The notes under the pieces are model-generated. The model was not told where the DNA came from, did not search any database, and saw only the letters and a list, made by a program, of their open reading frames with translations. DNA of 64,000 nt from Pseudomonas lurida. GTDB taxonomy: Bacteria; Pseudomonadota; Gammaproteobacteria; Pseudomonadales; Pseudomonadaceae. Below are positions 1 through 9,551 of this stretch, piece by piece. The position numbers and the translations under genes were made by a program. The stretch is from assembly GCF_013522705.1 (NCBI RefSeq), contig NZ_JAAMRE010000034.1, forward strand, positions 1-64,000, written 5' to 3'. Each line of letters starts with the position of its first letter. Positions within the stretch are counted from its first letter, which is position 1.

Positions 1-63
1 GAAACGATGCATCGCCGATGGTAGTGTGGGGTTTCCCCATGTGAGAGTAGGTCATCGTCAAGA
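1..63 (+). rRNA. rrf: 5S ribosomal RNA, 3' end (partial)
   Basis: The first ~60 bases match the 3' half of Pseudomonas 5S rRNA, including the GATGGTAGTGTGGGG and GAGAGTAGGTCATCG segments. The 5' half lies outside the window. The exact 3' end (about 60-63) is estimated from the closing helix. This is the end of an rRNA operon and is followed at once by a terminator. Confidence 0.93.
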
Positions 64-73
64 TTAAATTCCG

Positions 74-105
74 AAACCCCAATTGCGAGAGCAGTTGGGG
101 TTTTG
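74..105 (+). terminator. rRNA operon terminator
   Basis: A stem with arms AAACCCCAATTG and CAGTTGGGGTTT (one mismatch) closes on a short loop and runs into TTTTGTTTT. It lies about 12 nt after the 5S end, as expected for intrinsic termination of an rRNA operon. Confidence 0.9.
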
Positions 106-395
106 TTTTGGGCGCTCGAAAAGCGCCACGGGCGTCAGCGCGAGTACTGTTATCAGCCATTGCGCCTGCACACGCCTCGTCATTGCTGCGGCTTTACCGC
201 TGTGGTCGACGTACGGTTCTCGGTCACGGCGATACACTGGTTTTCTCGTCTGATGAATAGGCACCGCCGAGTACCGTTGAAGAAATCGATGCAAAGTGTT
301 TCTGCATTTTTGGTATGGTGCAGCACATTTTCACAGGGATTGATCTTTATCCGCAGGACGCGGCGTCGACCTTCTTCAAACGAGATGCTGTAGAA

Positions 396-2288
396 ATGCC
401 TGAACCCATACCTATCAAAGACCATGAAAAAGAGAATCGACTGGTCAACAAGCGCCTGCTCGCCTGCGCAGTGTTGGTCATGGGTATCACCTGCGCTCTG
501 GTAGGGCGCATGTACTTCCTGCAAGTGGTGCAGTTCGACTACCACTCCACGATCTCTGAAAATAACCGTGTCCATGTGCTGCCCATCACTCCGACGCGTG
601 GGTTGATTTACGACCGAAACGGCGTAGTGCTTGCCGATAACCGGCCCAGTTACAACCTGACCATTACTCGCGAGCGCACCACTGACCTCAAGAGTGAACT
701 CGATGCCATCGTCAATTTGTTGCATCTACCCACTGAAGACCGTGCGTTGTTCGATAAGGCGCTCAAACAGGCGCGCCATCCTTTTGTCCCGGTGACACTG
801 TTTTACGAGCTCACAGAAGAACAGATTGCCGTTCTGGCAGTGAATGAGTTCCGCTTGCCTGGGGTCGACGTCGAGCCACAGTTCGTCCGGCATTACCCCC
901 TGGGGCCGCACTTTGCTCATTCCATTGGTTATGTAGGACGGATCAATGAGAAGGAGTCCAAAGCACTCGACTCGGTGGAATACCGCGGCACGCAGTCGAT
1001 CGGCAAAACCGGGATCGAGCGCTTTTACGAGTCCGAACTCCATGGCCATGTAGGCTATGAAGAAGTCGAGACCAACGCTCAGGGCAGGGTGCTTCGCGTA
1101 CTCAAACACACCGACCCGATCCCTGGAAAAAATATCGTCCTGAGCCTCGACGTCAAACTTCAGGAAGCAGCAGAGCAAGCCTTGGGTGATCGCCGAGGTT
1201 CGGTGGTTGCGCTGGACCCGCAAACGGGCGAAGTGCTGGCCATGGTCAGCAAGCCCAGTTTCGACCCGAACCTCTTCGTCACCGGCATCAGTTTCAAGGA
1301 ATACGCTGCACTGCACGACTCCATTGACCGACCGCTGTTCAATCGTGTCCTGAGAGGCCTGTATGCGCCCGGCTCGACCATCAAACCCGAGGTGGCCATC
1401 GCCGGTCTGGACAGCGGGGTCGTCACCGCTCAAACGCGCGTGTTTGACCCTGGGTACTACCAACTGCCCGATTTTGACCATAAGTACCGCAACTGGAACC
1501 ATAGTGGTGATGGCTGGGTTGATATGGATGCCGCCATCATGCGCTCCAACGACACCTACTTTTACGATCTGGCCCATAAGCTGGGCATCGACCGCTTGCA
1601 TGACTATTTGGCCGAATTCGGCCTGGGGCAGAAAGTATCTCTGGATATGTTCGAAGAGTCAGCCGGTCTGATGCCGTCCCAGGCCTGGAAACGCGCCACT
1701 CGACGCCAACCATGGTTCCCGGGTGAAACCGTGATCCTCGGCATCGGCCAGGGCTATATGCAAGTCACTCCGCTGCAACTCGCCCAGGCAACTGCCTTGA
1801 TCGCCAACAAAGGTGTGTGGAATCGCCCGCACCTGGCCAAAACCATCAACGGTGTACCGCCGGTAGACGAAAACCCCATGCCCAACGTCGTTCTCAAGAA
1901 TCCGCGCGACTGGGAACAGGTCAACCATGGGATGCAACTGGTCATGCACGACCCACGCGGCATTGCGCGCGCGGCTGCGCAAGGCGCGCAGTATCGTATT
2001 GCTGGCAAGAGTGGTACTGCGCAAGTGGTGGCGATCAAGCAGGGCGAGCGCTACAACCGCGAGAAGACGCTTGAACGCCACCGTGATAACGCCTTGTTTG
2101 TAGGTTTTGCCCCGGCCGAACATCCGAAAATCGTCATTTCGGTCATGATCGAAAACGGTGAGGCCGGTGGTCGCGTTGCAGGCCCTGTGGTGCGGCAGAT
2201 CATGGACGCCTGGTTGCTCGATCAGGAAGGGCACCTCAAGCCGCAATATGCGACACCGACAAAGGCCCCTGGAGATCCACGCGTCTGA
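396..2288 (+). CDS. mrdA: Penicillin-binding protein 2 (solitary paralogue)
   Basis: Class B PBP, a peptidoglycan DD-transpeptidase of the inner membrane that works with RodA in cell elongation. The start at ATG 396 gives 630 aa and a usual PBP2 N-terminus; the frame stays open upstream to 315, but that extension has no family-like sequence. One membrane anchor spans about residues 22-43, followed by a PBP dimerisation domain. The transpeptidase motifs are S327-T-I-K, S384-N-D and K538-S-G-T. There is no rodA, mltB or rlpA beside it, so it may be a second PBP2 in addition to the one in the usual rodA locus. That is inference, since the rest of the genome is not visible. It follows the rRNA terminator with its own ~290-bp leader. 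Confidence 0.93.
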   Translation: MPEPIPIKDHEKENRLVNKRLLACAVLVMGITCALVGRMYFLQVVQFDYHSTISENNRVHVLPITPTRGLIYDRNGVVLADNRPSYNLTITRERTTDLKSELDAIVNLLHLPTEDRALFDKALKQARHPFVPVTLFYELTEEQIAVLAVNEFRLPGVDVEPQFVRHYPLGPHFAHSIGYVGRINEKESKALDSVEYRGTQSIGKTGIERFYESELHGHVGYEEVETNAQGRVLRVLKHTDPIPGKNIVLSLDVKLQEAAEQALGDRRGSVVALDPQTGEVLAMVSKPSFDPNLFVTGISFKEYAALHDSIDRPLFNRVLRGLYAPGSTIKPEVAIAGLDSGVVTAQTRVFDPGYYQLPDFDHKYRNWNHSGDGWVDMDAAIMRSNDTYFYDLAHKLGIDRLHDYLAEFGLGQKVSLDMFEESAGLMPSQAWKRATRRQPWFPGETVILGIGQGYMQVTPLQLAQATALIANKGVWNRPHLAKTINGVPPVDENPMPNVVLKNPRDWEQVNHGMQLVMHDPRGIARAAAQGAQYRIAGKSGTAQVVAIKQGERYNREKTLERHRDNALFVGFAPAEHPKIVISVMIENGEAGGRVAGPVVRQIMDAWLLDQEGHLKPQYATPTKAPGDPRV

Positions 2289-2558
2289 CTCATGCTTGCC
2301 ATGTTTCCAATCTCTACGTCCTCATAGGCGAGCCATGGCCAGATGTGCGAAGTGGGCCTTACGCCTGGATCGTCGCTCCACCTTCAGATGTGACTTTTCA
2401 GGCTCCGCACTCGATAACGAATCCCCTTACAAAAGCAACTTCCATTCAGTGCGTCAGTCAGATCGTAGAGTCAGGTAATGGACGGGTCATCATCATTGCT
2501 TACAACTTGAGGTTGCGCATTGTTTGATGTCACCTAGGGTCAATGGAGGAGGTGACTT

Positions 2559-3014
2559 ATGCACGTATTAGATCGCATAGAGCGAAAAATCCTGCTCAAT
2601 GCTTCACGTAAAAAAGTATGGGACGCGCTGACGAACGCCGAGCAATTCGGCAAATGGTTCGGTGTCGCCCTCGAAGGCAAAACCTTCGTCGAAGGTCAGA
2701 TCATCGAAGCACCTATCACCTATCCCGGTTATGAACACGTGGTCTGGAAGGCCAGCATCGAGAAAATCCTGCCACAAACGTTGTTCGCGTTCAGATGGCA
2801 TCCCTTCGCCGTGGATAAAAATGTCGACTACGACAAGGAAACTCCGACCCTGGTGGAATTCACCATCGAGGACCATGCGCCGGGGATTCTGCTGCGTGTA
2901 GTCGAGTCCGGCTTCAATGCCGTACCTGAGGCGCGCCGGCAGAAGGCGTTCAAAATGAACTCCCGTGGCTGGGACGAGCAAATGGGCAATATCGAAAACT
3001 ACCTCAAAAAATGA
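2559..3014 (+). CDS. SRPBCC/AHSA1-like domain protein
   Basis: 151-aa protein of the START/Bet v1-like SRPBCC superfamily, in the group that resembles the C-terminal domain of the Hsp90 activator Aha1. The N-terminal pattern (I-x-R-x-I-L-L-N-A-x-x-x-x-V-W-x-A-L-T) and the F-G-x-W-F-G stretch near residues 30-36 are typical. Such domains form a hydrophobic cavity; no substrate can be read from the sequence. A strong ribosome binding site (GGAGGTGAC) precedes ATG 2559. It is probably monocistronic. About 225 bp without an obvious gene separate it from polB. Confidence 0.82.
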   Translation: MHVLDRIERKILLNASRKKVWDALTNAEQFGKWFGVALEGKTFVEGQIIEAPITYPGYEHVVWKASIEKILPQTLFAFRWHPFAVDKNVDYDKETPTLVEFTIEDHAPGILLRVVESGFNAVPEARRQKAFKMNSRGWDEQMGNIENYLKK

Positions 3015-3239
3015 CGCCGGCCATCGAGCCAACTACTCAAGCGTCTGACTAGGCAACCGTGAGCTATTGCCGGAATGATCACGACGGTCAACTGCGTTTA
3101 ACAATGCGGGAACACCGAGTGGATGCGGCTTTAAGACGAGGTCAGGTATAAAACCTGCTCGTCATGAGCATTACTTCACGCCCTGAGCCCTGTGCCGCGT
3201 AGAATCACCAGCTAAAAGCGATTCCTGAGGTGCGGCACG

Positions 3240-5597
3240 GTGGAGTTACAGCAGGGTTTTGTCCTGACCCGGCATTGGCGTGATACCCCGGCGGGCACGG
3301 AGGTCAGCTTCTGGCTGGCCACCGACCAGGGGCCACGGTTTATTCGCCTACCCGTGCAAACCTCGGTGATGTTTATCCCCGAGGCGCATCGCAAACCGCT
3401 GGATTGGCTGCTCAAGGGCGAGCGCGATATCGAATTGCGACCACTGCAACTGTGTGATTTCCATCATCGTCCCGTCCTCGGACTGTATACCCGCCAGCAT
3501 CGCCAATTGATGGACCTGGAAAAACGCCTGCGGGCCGCAGGTGTCGATGTGTACGAAGGCGATGTACGCCCGCCGGAACGCTACATGATGGAACGTTTCA
3601 TTACCGCGCCCGTCTGGTTCGGCGGTACGCCGGACGGCACAGGCGCTCTGTCGGACGCGCAGATGAAACCCGCGCCGGACTATCGTCCGCCACTCAAGCT
3701 GGTGTCCCTGGACATCGAGACCACCGCCCAGGGCGACCTGTATTCCATCGCACTCCAGGGGTGTGGAGAGCGCCAGGTATACATGCTCGGGCCGCCCAAC
3801 AAAAACGATGTGGTGGACTTCAAACTCGACTATTGCGACAGCCGCGCCCAATTGATCGAGCGTCTTAATGAATGGCTGGCAACCTACGACCCCGACGCCA
3901 TCATCGGTTGGAACGTGGTGCAGTTCGATTTGCGGGTGCTCCATGAGCACGCCCAGCGCCTCAATGTGCCATTGCTGCTCGGGCGCGGTGACGAGGCCAT
4001 GAGTTGGCGCGAGCACGGCAGCCGCAATCATTACTTCGCGGCGGCGGCGGGACGCTTGATCATCGACGGGATCGAGGCGTTGCGGTCGGCGACCTGGAGT
4101 TTCGAGTCCTTCAGCCTGGAAAACGTTGCGCAAACCCTGCTCGGCGAAGGCAAGGACATCTCCACCCCGTACCAACGCATGGACGAAATCAACCGCATGT
4201 TCGCCGAGGACAAGCCTGCCCTGGCACGCTACAACCTCAAGGACTGCGAACTGGTCACACGGATTTTCGAGAAGACCGAGCTGCTCAAGTTCCTGCTGGA
4301 GCGCGCCAGTGTCACCGGCTTGCCGGCTGACCGTAACGGCGGTTCCGTCGCCGCGTTCACTCACCTCTACATGCCGCTGATGCACCGCCAGGGCTTCGTT
4401 GCGCCGAATCTGGGCGACAAACCGCCCCAGGCCAGCCCCGGCGGATTCGTCATGGACTCTCGCCCCGGTCTTTACGAGTCGGTGCTGGTCCTGGATTACA
4501 AAAGTCTCTACCCGTCGATCATCCGCAGTTTCCTGATCGACCCCGTGGGCCTGATCGAAGGCCTCAAACACCCCGACGACAGTGATTCGGTCGAAGGCTT
4601 TCGCGGTGCACGGTTTTCCCGCACACGTCATTGCCTGCCGTCGATCGTCGCGCGCGTGTCCGAGGGGCGTGAAGTGGCCAAGCGCGAACACAATGCACCG
4701 CTGTCCCAGGCGCTCAAAATCATCATGAACGCCTTCTACGGGGTGCTCGGCTCCAGTGGCTGCCGGTTCTTCGACACCCGCCTGGCCTCATCGATCACCC
4801 TGCGTGGTCACCAAATCATGCGCCAGACCCGCCAGTTGGTTGAGGCCCAGGGTTATGAGGTGATCTACGGCGACACCGACTCCACCTTTGTCTGGCTCGG
4901 CCGCGCGCACTCACAGGATGACGCCAGTCGCATCGGCCAGGCGCTGGTCAGGCACGTCAACGATTGGTGGCGCGCGCACTTGAGCGCCGAGTTCGGCCTG
5001 CAGAGCGCCCTGGAGCTGCAATATGAAACCCACTTCACGCGTTTCCTCATGCCGACCATTCGCGGCGCCGAGGAGGGCAGCAAGAAGCGTTACGCCGGCC
5101 TGGTCGTGCACGGCGACGGCCGCGAAGACATGGTTTACAAGGGGCTCGAAACCGTGCGCAGCGACTGGTCGCCGCTGGCCCGACAGTTCCAGCAGGAGCT
5201 TTACCGGCGCATCTTTCACCGTCAGCCGCACCAGGCGTATATCCGCGATTACGTGCAACGAACCTTGAGCGGCGAATTCGATGAGCTGCTGATCTATCGC
5301 AAACGCCTGCGACGCCGGCTGGACGATTACGAGCGCAATGTGCCGCCCCACGTGCGTGCCGCGCGCCTGGCGGACGAGTACAACGACCGCCTGGGCCGCC
5401 CGCGCCAGTACCAGCGCGGTGGCTGGATCAGTTACGTGATCAGCGTCAACGGGCCTGAACCGCTGGAGGTGCGTCGGGCGCCCATCGACTACGATCACTA
5501 CGTCACCCGCCAATTACAGCCGGTGGCCGATGCGATTCTGCCCTTTGTGAATGACGACTTCAGCACGTTGGTCGGCGGGCAGATGGGACTGTTCTAA
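3240..5597 (+). CDS. polB: DNA polymerase II
   Basis: Family B DNA polymerase of 785 aa, used in replication restart and translesion bypass. The 3'-5' exonuclease motifs are D158-x-E160 (LDIETT), an ExoII-like G-W-N-V-V-Q-F-D and an ExoIII-like Y-N-L-K-D-C. Polymerase motif A is D419-Y-K-S-L-Y-P-S-I, motif B is K-I-I-M-N-A-F-Y-G, and motif C is Y543-G-D-T-D-S. The start is GTG 3240, preceded by GAGGTG. In E. coli polB is LexA-controlled, but I found no good CTG-N10-CAG LexA box in the 90 bp upstream, so SOS control is not supported here. Confidence 0.96.
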   Translation: MELQQGFVLTRHWRDTPAGTEVSFWLATDQGPRFIRLPVQTSVMFIPEAHRKPLDWLLKGERDIELRPLQLCDFHHRPVLGLYTRQHRQLMDLEKRLRAAGVDVYEGDVRPPERYMMERFITAPVWFGGTPDGTGALSDAQMKPAPDYRPPLKLVSLDIETTAQGDLYSIALQGCGERQVYMLGPPNKNDVVDFKLDYCDSRAQLIERLNEWLATYDPDAIIGWNVVQFDLRVLHEHAQRLNVPLLLGRGDEAMSWREHGSRNHYFAAAAGRLIIDGIEALRSATWSFESFSLENVAQTLLGEGKDISTPYQRMDEINRMFAEDKPALARYNLKDCELVTRIFEKTELLKFLLERASVTGLPADRNGGSVAAFTHLYMPLMHRQGFVAPNLGDKPPQASPGGFVMDSRPGLYESVLVLDYKSLYPSIIRSFLIDPVGLIEGLKHPDDSDSVEGFRGARFSRTRHCLPSIVARVSEGREVAKREHNAPLSQALKIIMNAFYGVLGSSGCRFFDTRLASSITLRGHQIMRQTRQLVEAQGYEVIYGDTDSTFVWLGRAHSQDDASRIGQALVRHVNDWWRAHLSAEFGLQSALELQYETHFTRFLMPTIRGAEEGSKKRYAGLVVHGDGREDMVYKGLETVRSDWSPLARQFQQELYRRIFHRQPHQAYIRDYVQRTLSGEFDELLIYRKRLRRRLDDYERNVPPHVRAARLADEYNDRLGRPRQYQRGGWISYVISVNGPEPLEVRRAPIDYDHYVTRQLQPVADAILPFVNDDFSTLVGGQMGLF

Positions 5598-5668
5598 AGC
5601 GCTTGCACTGAGCGGTCGCATGTCTGCACGCTTGGCCTTCTTCGACGCGCAATCAAGGAGAATTCCCG

Positions 5669-6301
5669 ATGTACACGCTCTACGGCACCGACGAGTCCGG
5701 CTCATGCATGATCGAAATTGCCCTGCAGCGTTGCGCAGTGCCGTGGCATCGGGTGGACGCCAGCTCCTGGCACGAAGGTGAGGGCAGCGATGCCTTGGCG
5801 CGCATCAACCCCCTCAAGCAGATCCCCACGCTGGTCACGCCGGACGGCCAGGTGTTAACGGAAAGCGCAGCCATTCTGATCCACCTGGGCCTGGCATTTC
5901 CCGATGCGCACCTGCTGAGTGGCGACCGCGCGCAGATCATCCGCGGCCTGGTGTACATCGCGGCCAATTGCTACTCGGCGATTGGCATCATCGACTACCC
6001 GCACCGTTGGTTGGGCGACGCGCCGGACGCAGTGCAGGCGCAACTGGTCAGCGGCACACGGCGTCACCTGCATCAGGCCTGGGTGATATTTGCCGAGCAG
6101 TTCGCCGAGCAGTTGTTTGCCGACAACGGTGAGCCGAATGCGCTGGGCCTCATGGCGGCGACGGTGTCGCGCTGGGACGCGGCGCGAGAGGCGCTGAGCG
6201 CCCTGGCGCCAGGCTTTGCACAAACGCTGGCGCGCGTGGATGCCGACCCCGTCGTGGCCCCCGTGTTTGCCCGGCATTGGCCGCAGTGGAAGGTGTCGTA
6301 A
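5669..6301 (+). CDS. Glutathione S-transferase family protein
   Basis: 210-aa cytosolic GST. The N-terminal thioredoxin-like domain holds Y-G-T-D-E-S-G-S-C near residues 4-12 and the glutathione-binding stretch N-P-L-K-Q-I-P-T-L-V, followed by L-T-E-S-A-A-I-L. The C-terminal half is helical. ATG 5669 has a clear ribosome binding site (AAGGAGAAT). It lies 71 bp after polB on the same strand and could be read through from it, with no functional link known. Substrate is not predictable. Confidence 0.88.
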   Translation: MYTLYGTDESGSCMIEIALQRCAVPWHRVDASSWHEGEGSDALARINPLKQIPTLVTPDGQVLTESAAILIHLGLAFPDAHLLSGDRAQIIRGLVYIAANCYSAIGIIDYPHRWLGDAPDAVQAQLVSGTRRHLHQAWVIFAEQFAEQLFADNGEPNALGLMAATVSRWDAAREALSALAPGFAQTLARVDADPVVAPVFARHWPQWKVS

Positions 6302-6465
6302 TGTTTCTGTAATCAAGCGAAACAATCGTCGTGACCCTCCTCAACCCCTTGCATCGCGGACGTCCTGACCTACGCTTTCTCAAAGTGCTGTAGGAATCAT
6401 CCTTGAATTTGACGGTCGCAGACATGAAACTCAAGAACCCTGCATGGAATTCAAAGGAGGTGCGC

Positions 6466-7047
6466 ATGCTCATCCGGTCGCTGACCCTGGCTACCTTGAT
6501 GGCGTTTACGGGGCCGCTGTTGGCGGCTGACGATATCAACCCGCTCAAACAGGACCTGGGCAAGGCCCGCCCGCTGGTGGTGGTAGAGCTTGATTCCGGC
6601 AACGATACGTTGGCCAAGCTCAAGAAGGCGCTGGACGAGCCGGCCACCAAGCAGTCCTTTGAAGAACGCAGCATGGTGTTCTACACCGTCAAGTTCGGCA
6701 GCATCGGCGCCGAAGGCGAGAAGTTCGCCAAAGACCCTAAAGACAACAAAAAACTCACCCCGCCGGAAACCAACGCCTTGATCCGCGCCCTCAAACTTGG
6801 CGCCGGCAGCGGTACCAAAGTGATCCTGGTCGGCAAGGACGGCGACAAGAAGCTCGAGAAGACCGTGCCACCGGATACCCTCGACCTCAAGGAATTCTTC
6901 AGCGCCATCGACCAGATGCCCATGGCCGAAAAGGAAGCCGCGGCGGCACCTGAGCCGCAACCAGCGGCACCTGCCCCGACGCCGGCCAAGGGCGCCAAGC
7001 CTGCCAAGCACGGTAGCAAGCCAACTGCGCAGCCATTGGACGATTAA
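6466..7047 (+). CDS. Secreted DUF4174 protein
   Basis: 193 aa from ATG 6466, chosen because AAAGGAGGTG precedes it and because it begins with a Sec signal peptide (Met-Leu-Ile-Arg then a hydrophobic core, cleavage near A-A-D-D). The open frame extends upstream to 6403, but that would bury the signal peptide. The mature part (P-L-V-V-V-E... E-R-S-M-V-F-Y... K-V-I-L-V-G-K-D-G) fits the DUF4174 thioredoxin-like family of unknown function. The last ~50 residues are an Ala/Pro/Lys-rich, probably disordered tail. It converges on pslL. Confidence 0.8.
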   Translation: MLIRSLTLATLMAFTGPLLAADDINPLKQDLGKARPLVVVELDSGNDTLAKLKKALDEPATKQSFEERSMVFYTVKFGSIGAEGEKFAKDPKDNKKLTPPETNALIRALKLGAGSGTKVILVGKDGDKKLEKTVPPDTLDLKEFFSAIDQMPMAEKEAAAAPEPQPAAPAPTPAKGAKPAKHGSKPTAQPLDD

Positions 7048-7055
7048 CCTCGCAA

Positions 7056-7075
7056 GGAGCGAGCACGCTCGCTCC
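7056..7075. repeat. REP-like palindrome between convergent genes
   Basis: Perfect 9-bp arms GGAGCGAGC and GCTCGCTCC with a 2-nt loop. It sits in the 40-bp gap between the convergent DUF4174 and pslL genes. There is no U-tract, so it is more like a REP element or attenuator than a classical terminator. A related GCTCGCTCC core recurs at 54124-54153. Confidence 0.65.
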
Positions 7076-7087
7076 CCACACCTATTC

Positions 7088-8116
7088 CTAGCGCCTGCGC
7101 ACCGGAAACGGAAAATAGAAAAACCGCAGGGCCGCCACCCGCTTGATCACTTCCCCGATCAGCAATGGCACCACCACGGCCACCACAAATCCGATGCACG
7201 CCGCGGCAAAGTCATGCAGCCCGAGGCGCACCAGCAGGTCCACTGTCTTGTGCTGGATCTCGCCATGGAAGATCAACAGGATCAAGGTGGACTGGCCAAT
7301 GTAGGTCATCACCCGCGTCAACAGGAGCGACGCCATGATCACCTTCGCAAGTGCCCAGCACAGATACACGCCGATCACCGCCAGCAGGCTGGTCCACAGC
7401 CAGTGATCGTAGCGACGCTGCGCCAGGTCCATGGTGGCATGGCTATAGAGGAACACCGCGGCGAACAGCACCACCGACACCAGCAGTGTCAGCCAGGAAC
7501 CGCCGTGGGTCCGCAGCCAATCGCGAAGTAGGTAACCATACACAAAACACGCACTGCTGATCAGCGTGATGTCCAGGCTGAACGGCAGGCCGGGCAGCAC
7601 CCAGGTGTGCTCGCCGATCGTGACCGGCAGTTGCCAGAACCAAGGCAGCATCCAGATGCCCAGCAGCAGCGGGACGATCATTACGGTGCAGCTCAGCGCC
7701 AGCGACAGGCGCTGGATCAGCCGCAGCAGCACCCAGCTGAACACAATCGCTACCCAGAAGTGCGGCAGGAACCATAGCGCCTGCCACGGTATGGTGCCCA
7801 CCGTGGCATACAACACGCCACCGATGTCCGGCAGCAAAGGTTGGCCGCGCAGCACATCGCGCACGATCACATACACCAGCATGGTGAAAAAAAATGGTTT
7901 GAGCAGGCCGTCCGCCTTGCGCACCGCCATTTCCATAAACGGCTGTTCCGGTTTGAAAAACACCCCGGACAGGAAGAAAAACAACGGCAGCACAAACGAT
8001 GCCAGGATCGGATACAACACGTCCGGCGATGTGGCGACGAACCAGCTGTGGGCATACACGATCACCAGGATGCCGATGCCTTTGGCGATGTCCATTTGAA
8101 TCCAGCGATGTTTCAC
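7088..8116 (-). CDS. pslL: PslL-type acyltransferase
   Basis: Integral membrane acyltransferase-3 family protein (342 aa) with about ten hydrophobic segments. The N-terminal D-I-A-K-G-I-G-I-L-V-I-V-Y-A-H-S motif contains the family's catalytic-type His. Its role is probably O-acylation of the Psl polysaccharide or its lipid-linked repeat. I chose GTG 8116, preceded by GGGAGCACTGAG. The frame extends to TTG 8143, directly behind the pslK stop, so the start is uncertain. It is the last gene of the psl operon here; no pslM-like gene follows. In P. aeruginosa pslL is reported as dispensable for Psl made under standard conditions (recollection, not checked). Confidence 0.84.
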   Translation of the reverse strand: MKHRWIQMDIAKGIGILVIVYAHSWFVATSPDVLYPILASFVLPLFFFLSGVFFKPEQPFMEMAVRKADGLLKPFFFTMLVYVIVRDVLRGQPLLPDIGGVLYATVGTIPWQALWFLPHFWVAIVFSWVLLRLIQRLSLALSCTVMIVPLLLGIWMLPWFWQLPVTIGEHTWVLPGLPFSLDITLISSACFVYGYLLRDWLRTHGGSWLTLLVSVVLFAAVFLYSHATMDLAQRRYDHWLWTSLLAVIGVYLCWALAKVIMASLLLTRVMTYIGQSTLILLIFHGEIQHKTVDLLVRLGLHDFAAACIGFVVAVVVPLLIGEVIKRVAALRFFYFPFPVRRR

Positions 8117-8144
8117 CTCAGTGCTCCCGTTCGATGACAGCAAC

Positions 8145-9551
8145 TCATGCTTTACGCCACGGCTTGAGCCACAGCCCCATACCCAGCATCACTCCCGCGC
8201 CGGCCAGCGTGCTCAGCCCCAGTTGCAGCCATACCCCAGGCACCGGGAACAGCAGCGCCGCCAGGCCCAGCAGCAGCGCACTGAGCAGCCAGTGACGAGC
8301 CCAGGGCAGAGCGTCGAGCAACGCCTGGCGCTGCATCAACAACAACGCCGTGCAGATCACGCCCGCCAGCGCGGCCAATGGGATGCCCGCCAGGCCAACC
8401 ATAAACGGCAGGGCGCCCAGCAGCAGTACATTGACCAGGCTGCCCAGCAGCTCGCAGCGCAGCGGCTGGCGAGTGTCGCCGGCGGCGTAGGCGTAACGCG
8501 CGAGCAGGGCATTCCATGCGCCGAACACCAGCGGTACGGCAAACCAGGCCAGCAGCAGCGGCAGCGGCGAACCCAGCGATTGGCTGGGCAGCAGCAGCGC
8601 CACCAGGCTCGGCGCGGCGGCGACCAGGCCGACGCCCGCCGGCAGGGTCAGCACACTGGCGGTCTGCAGGCCGCGCTTGAGCAGGGCCAGGCGCTCATCG
8701 CCCTGGCGTCGGCTCATCATGCCCAGCAGCACCTGATTGAGGCTCATCAGCGCAATCAGCGGCAGGTTCATCAGCTTGCGCGCCAGGTTGACCCACGTCA
8801 CCGCGCCTTCTCCCAGCAGCGACGCCACCAGGCGCTCGATCAAGGCCAGGCCCTGGCTGGCGCCGTTGCTCAGCAGCAGCGGGCCGATGCGCTGGCCCAG
8901 TTCCCGCAGCGGCGCAGCGCTCAGTTGCCAACGCCACGGGCGCCAACCCTGGCGCCAGATCGACGGCAGCAGTGCCAGCGGCATCAGCAGGCTGCCGGCC
9001 AGGCACGCCAGCGCCAGTGAGTGCGGCTGTGTGGCGCTGCCCGCGACGGCGAGGTAAGTCACCGGCGGCAGGTTGAACAACAACGAGCCCAGCCCCGCCA
9101 GCACAAAGCGTTCGCTGGCCTGCATGGGAATGCTGAACAGGGCGTGCAGCAGTAATCCCGGCACGCACCACGCGACGATCTGCAGGTTATTGGCGGCCAG
9201 AGCCGTGGCGCTGTTCGCCAATCCAGGCCCCAGCACCTGCACCAGCCAGGGTGCCAGCCACATCAACAGCAGGCTGGTCAGCAGCGCAATCAACAGCAGG
9301 GCCGGAAACAATACCGCCAGCCAGTCCAGTCGCTCGCGCTCCTTGCGCGCCAGGTACAGCGGCAGTGCGGCGGCGCTCAGCACGCCGCCGGCCAACGACA
9401 TGCGCAGCGCTTCGGGCAGGAACAACGCGATCAGGAACGCATCGCTGCGCTCGCCGGCGCCCCACGCCGCCACCAGCAGCCACTCGCGGGCAAATCCCAG
9501 GCACAGGCCCAGCAAGGTTGCCAGGGTCAGCCACGCGGCGGAGCCGAGCAT
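8145..9551 (-). CDS. pslK: PslK, MviN/MurJ-family flippase
   Basis: 468-aa polytopic protein of the MOP/MviN-MurJ fold. It opens with a Ser/Ala/Leu-rich helix and L-G-F-A-R-E-W-L, and has a dozen or more hydrophobic helices throughout. In Psl synthesis it is thought to flip undecaprenyl-linked repeat units across the inner membrane. Its ATG (9551) overlaps the pslJ stop by one base (TGATG), which implies translational coupling. It is not the housekeeping murJ, which normally sits beside rpsT and ribF; here it lies inside the psl operon. Confidence 0.87.
   Translation of the reverse strand: MLGSAAWLTLATLLGLCLGFAREWLLVAAWGAGERSDAFLIALFLPEALRMSLAGGVLSAAALPLYLARKERERLDWLAVLFPALLLIALLTSLLLMWLAPWLVQVLGPGLANSATALAANNLQIVAWCVPGLLLHALFSIPMQASERFVLAGLGSLLFNLPPVTYLAVAGSATQPHSLALACLAGSLLMPLALLPSIWRQGWRPWRWQLSAAPLRELGQRIGPLLLSNGASQGLALIERLVASLLGEGAVTWVNLARKLMNLPLIALMSLNQVLLGMMSRRQGDERLALLKRGLQTASVLTLPAGVGLVAAAPSLVALLLPSQSLGSPLPLLLAWFAVPLVFGAWNALLARYAYAAGDTRQPLRCELLGSLVNVLLLGALPFMVGLAGIPLAALAGVICTALLLMQRQALLDALPWARHWLLSALLLGLAALLFPVPGVWLQLGLSTLAGAGVMLGMGLWLKPWRKA

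Noticed and set aside
2345..2527. Short frame between PBP2 and the SRPBCC gene
   Set aside because: No ribosome binding site or recognisable protein; composition is non-coding.
3150..3240. Possible LexA box upstream of polB
   Set aside because: CTG and CAG triplets are present but separated by 16 nt instead of 10.
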